A stretch of 64,000 nt of DNA from a bacterium (lineage in GTDB: Bacteria > Cyanobacteriota > Vampirovibrionia > Gastranaerophilales > Gastranaerophilaceae). Under the pieces are notes generated by a model that made no database searches, was not told where the DNA came from, and saw only the letters and a program-made list of their open reading frames with translations. Both the position numbers and the translations under genes were made by a program. The DNA is taken from contig JAFRAO010000013.1 of NCBI GenBank assembly GCA_017405375.1, positions 1 to 64,000 on the forward strand. Reading direction: 5' to 3'. Numbering within the stretch: position 1 is the first letter of the stretch; every line of letters starts with the position of its first letter. Below are positions 63,523-64,000 of the stretch, in pieces.

Positions 63523-64000
63523 AAAATAATGAAGAAATAATATTTTGGTTAAAAAAAAATTTAGACGATGAAAGGTTTTTACATTCTTTGGGAGTTGCAG
63601 ATTGTGCAAAAGAACTGGCAATTAAGTATAATTTAGACCCTGAAAAAGCATACCTTGCAGGCTTATTGCATGACTGTGCAAAATGTCAAAAAAACGAAGA
63701 CCTAAAAAAAATTCTTGAAGAAAAAATGCATTGTGATATGGAAGAATTACTCAACCCAAAGACATATCATTCGCCGGCCGGAGCATATTTTGCAAAAGAA
63801 ATTTTTAAAGTTGAAGATGAAGAAATCCTTAATGCTATATACTGCCATACAGTCGGAAAAGAGCAAATGACAACTTTTGAAAAAATTATATTTTTAGCTG
63901 ATAAGATTGAACCGAATACAAGAAATAAAGATTGGCGAAATAAAATATTAGAAATTTTAGAAGAAGAAAACGGCTTAAATAAAGCACTTTTGGCTTGTTA
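63519..64000 (+). CDS. yqeK: HD-domain hydrolase YqeK, cut by the window end
   Basis: 160 residues visible, no stop. It starts at ATG 63519, overlapping the nadD TGA. The HD motif is GLLHDCAKCQ near 47, preceded by LHSLGVADCAKELA (conserved His) and followed by HSPAGAYFAKE and AIYCHTVGKEQMTTFEKIIFLADKIEP. The family hydrolyses diadenosine tetraphosphate symmetrically. The C-terminal ~30 residues are missing. Confidence 0.9.
   Translation, partial: MKNNEEIIFWLKKNLDDERFLHSLGVADCAKELAIKYNLDPEKAYLAGLLHDCAKCQKNEDLKKILEEKMHCDMEELLNPKTYHSPAGAYFAKEIFKVEDEEILNAIYCHTVGKEQMTTFEKIIFLADKIEPNTRNKDWRNKILEILEEENGLNKALLAC

Overview
The window is one contiguous stretch of AT-rich bacterial chromosome packed with core genes. 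The envelope looks diderm: a BamA/Omp85 protein with three POTRA domains, an OmpH/Skp-like chaperone and an S-layer-homology protein. Other markers are VKOR fused to a thioredoxin domain, class III ribonucleotide reductase, and prepilin-like proteins with the FTLAETLIVMGII signature. Together these suggest a gut-type non-photosynthetic relative of Cyanobacteria (Gastranaerophilales/Melainabacteria). That placement is my inference from gene content; no phylogeny was run.

Layout. 1-5 kb: lineage-specific proteins (a partial CDS, a membrane-anchored repeat protein, a TPR protein) around rpsO. 4.9-7.8 kb: nrdD-nrdG behind a compact cobalamin-type riboswitch. 8-14 kb: small unknown proteins, a radical SAM protein, the Rel (p)ppGpp enzyme and a cluster of REP-like palindromes. 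14.0-14.6 kb: three 121-bp tandem units, each with an ~80-nt foldable core, running into tRNA-Leu(CAA). 14.7-19.5 kb: glmS, a 53-codon ORF, ahcY and an SLH protein. 19.7-25.6 kb: a tight operon pyrH-frr-cdsA-rnc-rpe-rsgA-ispA-PAP2-like. 25.7-29.7 kb: lysC, VKOR-thioredoxin, queH, a DUF6485-like protein and a secreted protein.

30.8-37.9 kb: ribosomal operon rpsJ to rpsN, ending at a terminator instead of continuing with rpsH-rplF. 38-47 kb: thrS, an AddAB-like helicase with a separate nuclease, acpS and leuS. 47-53 kb: an accessory block (pilin-fold protein, membrane protein, MFS transporter, GT8 glycosyltransferase with a signal peptide, long-leader prepilin, histidine kinase, ABC permease). 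53-57 kb: BamA, OmpH and a soluble protein ending in an FlhA-type export-gate cytoplasmic domain. 57.5-62.3 kb: an AarF/UbiB-like kinase with a long membrane extension and two proteins sharing an almost identical N-terminus. 62.5-64 kb: a TRL-like secreted protein, nadD and yqeK (cut by the window edge).

Most notable: (1) the tandem tRNA-sized structured units sharing the 5' end of tRNA-Leu; (2) two prepilin genes, each with a 13-nt G/C tract right after a strong start, one readable and the other one base out of frame; (3) a cobalamin-type riboswitch that can hide the nrdD ribosome-binding site; (4) an FlhA C-terminal domain with no membrane part; (5) a family of ~30-bp palindromes and a 114-bp duplication that encodes a shared N-terminal tag.
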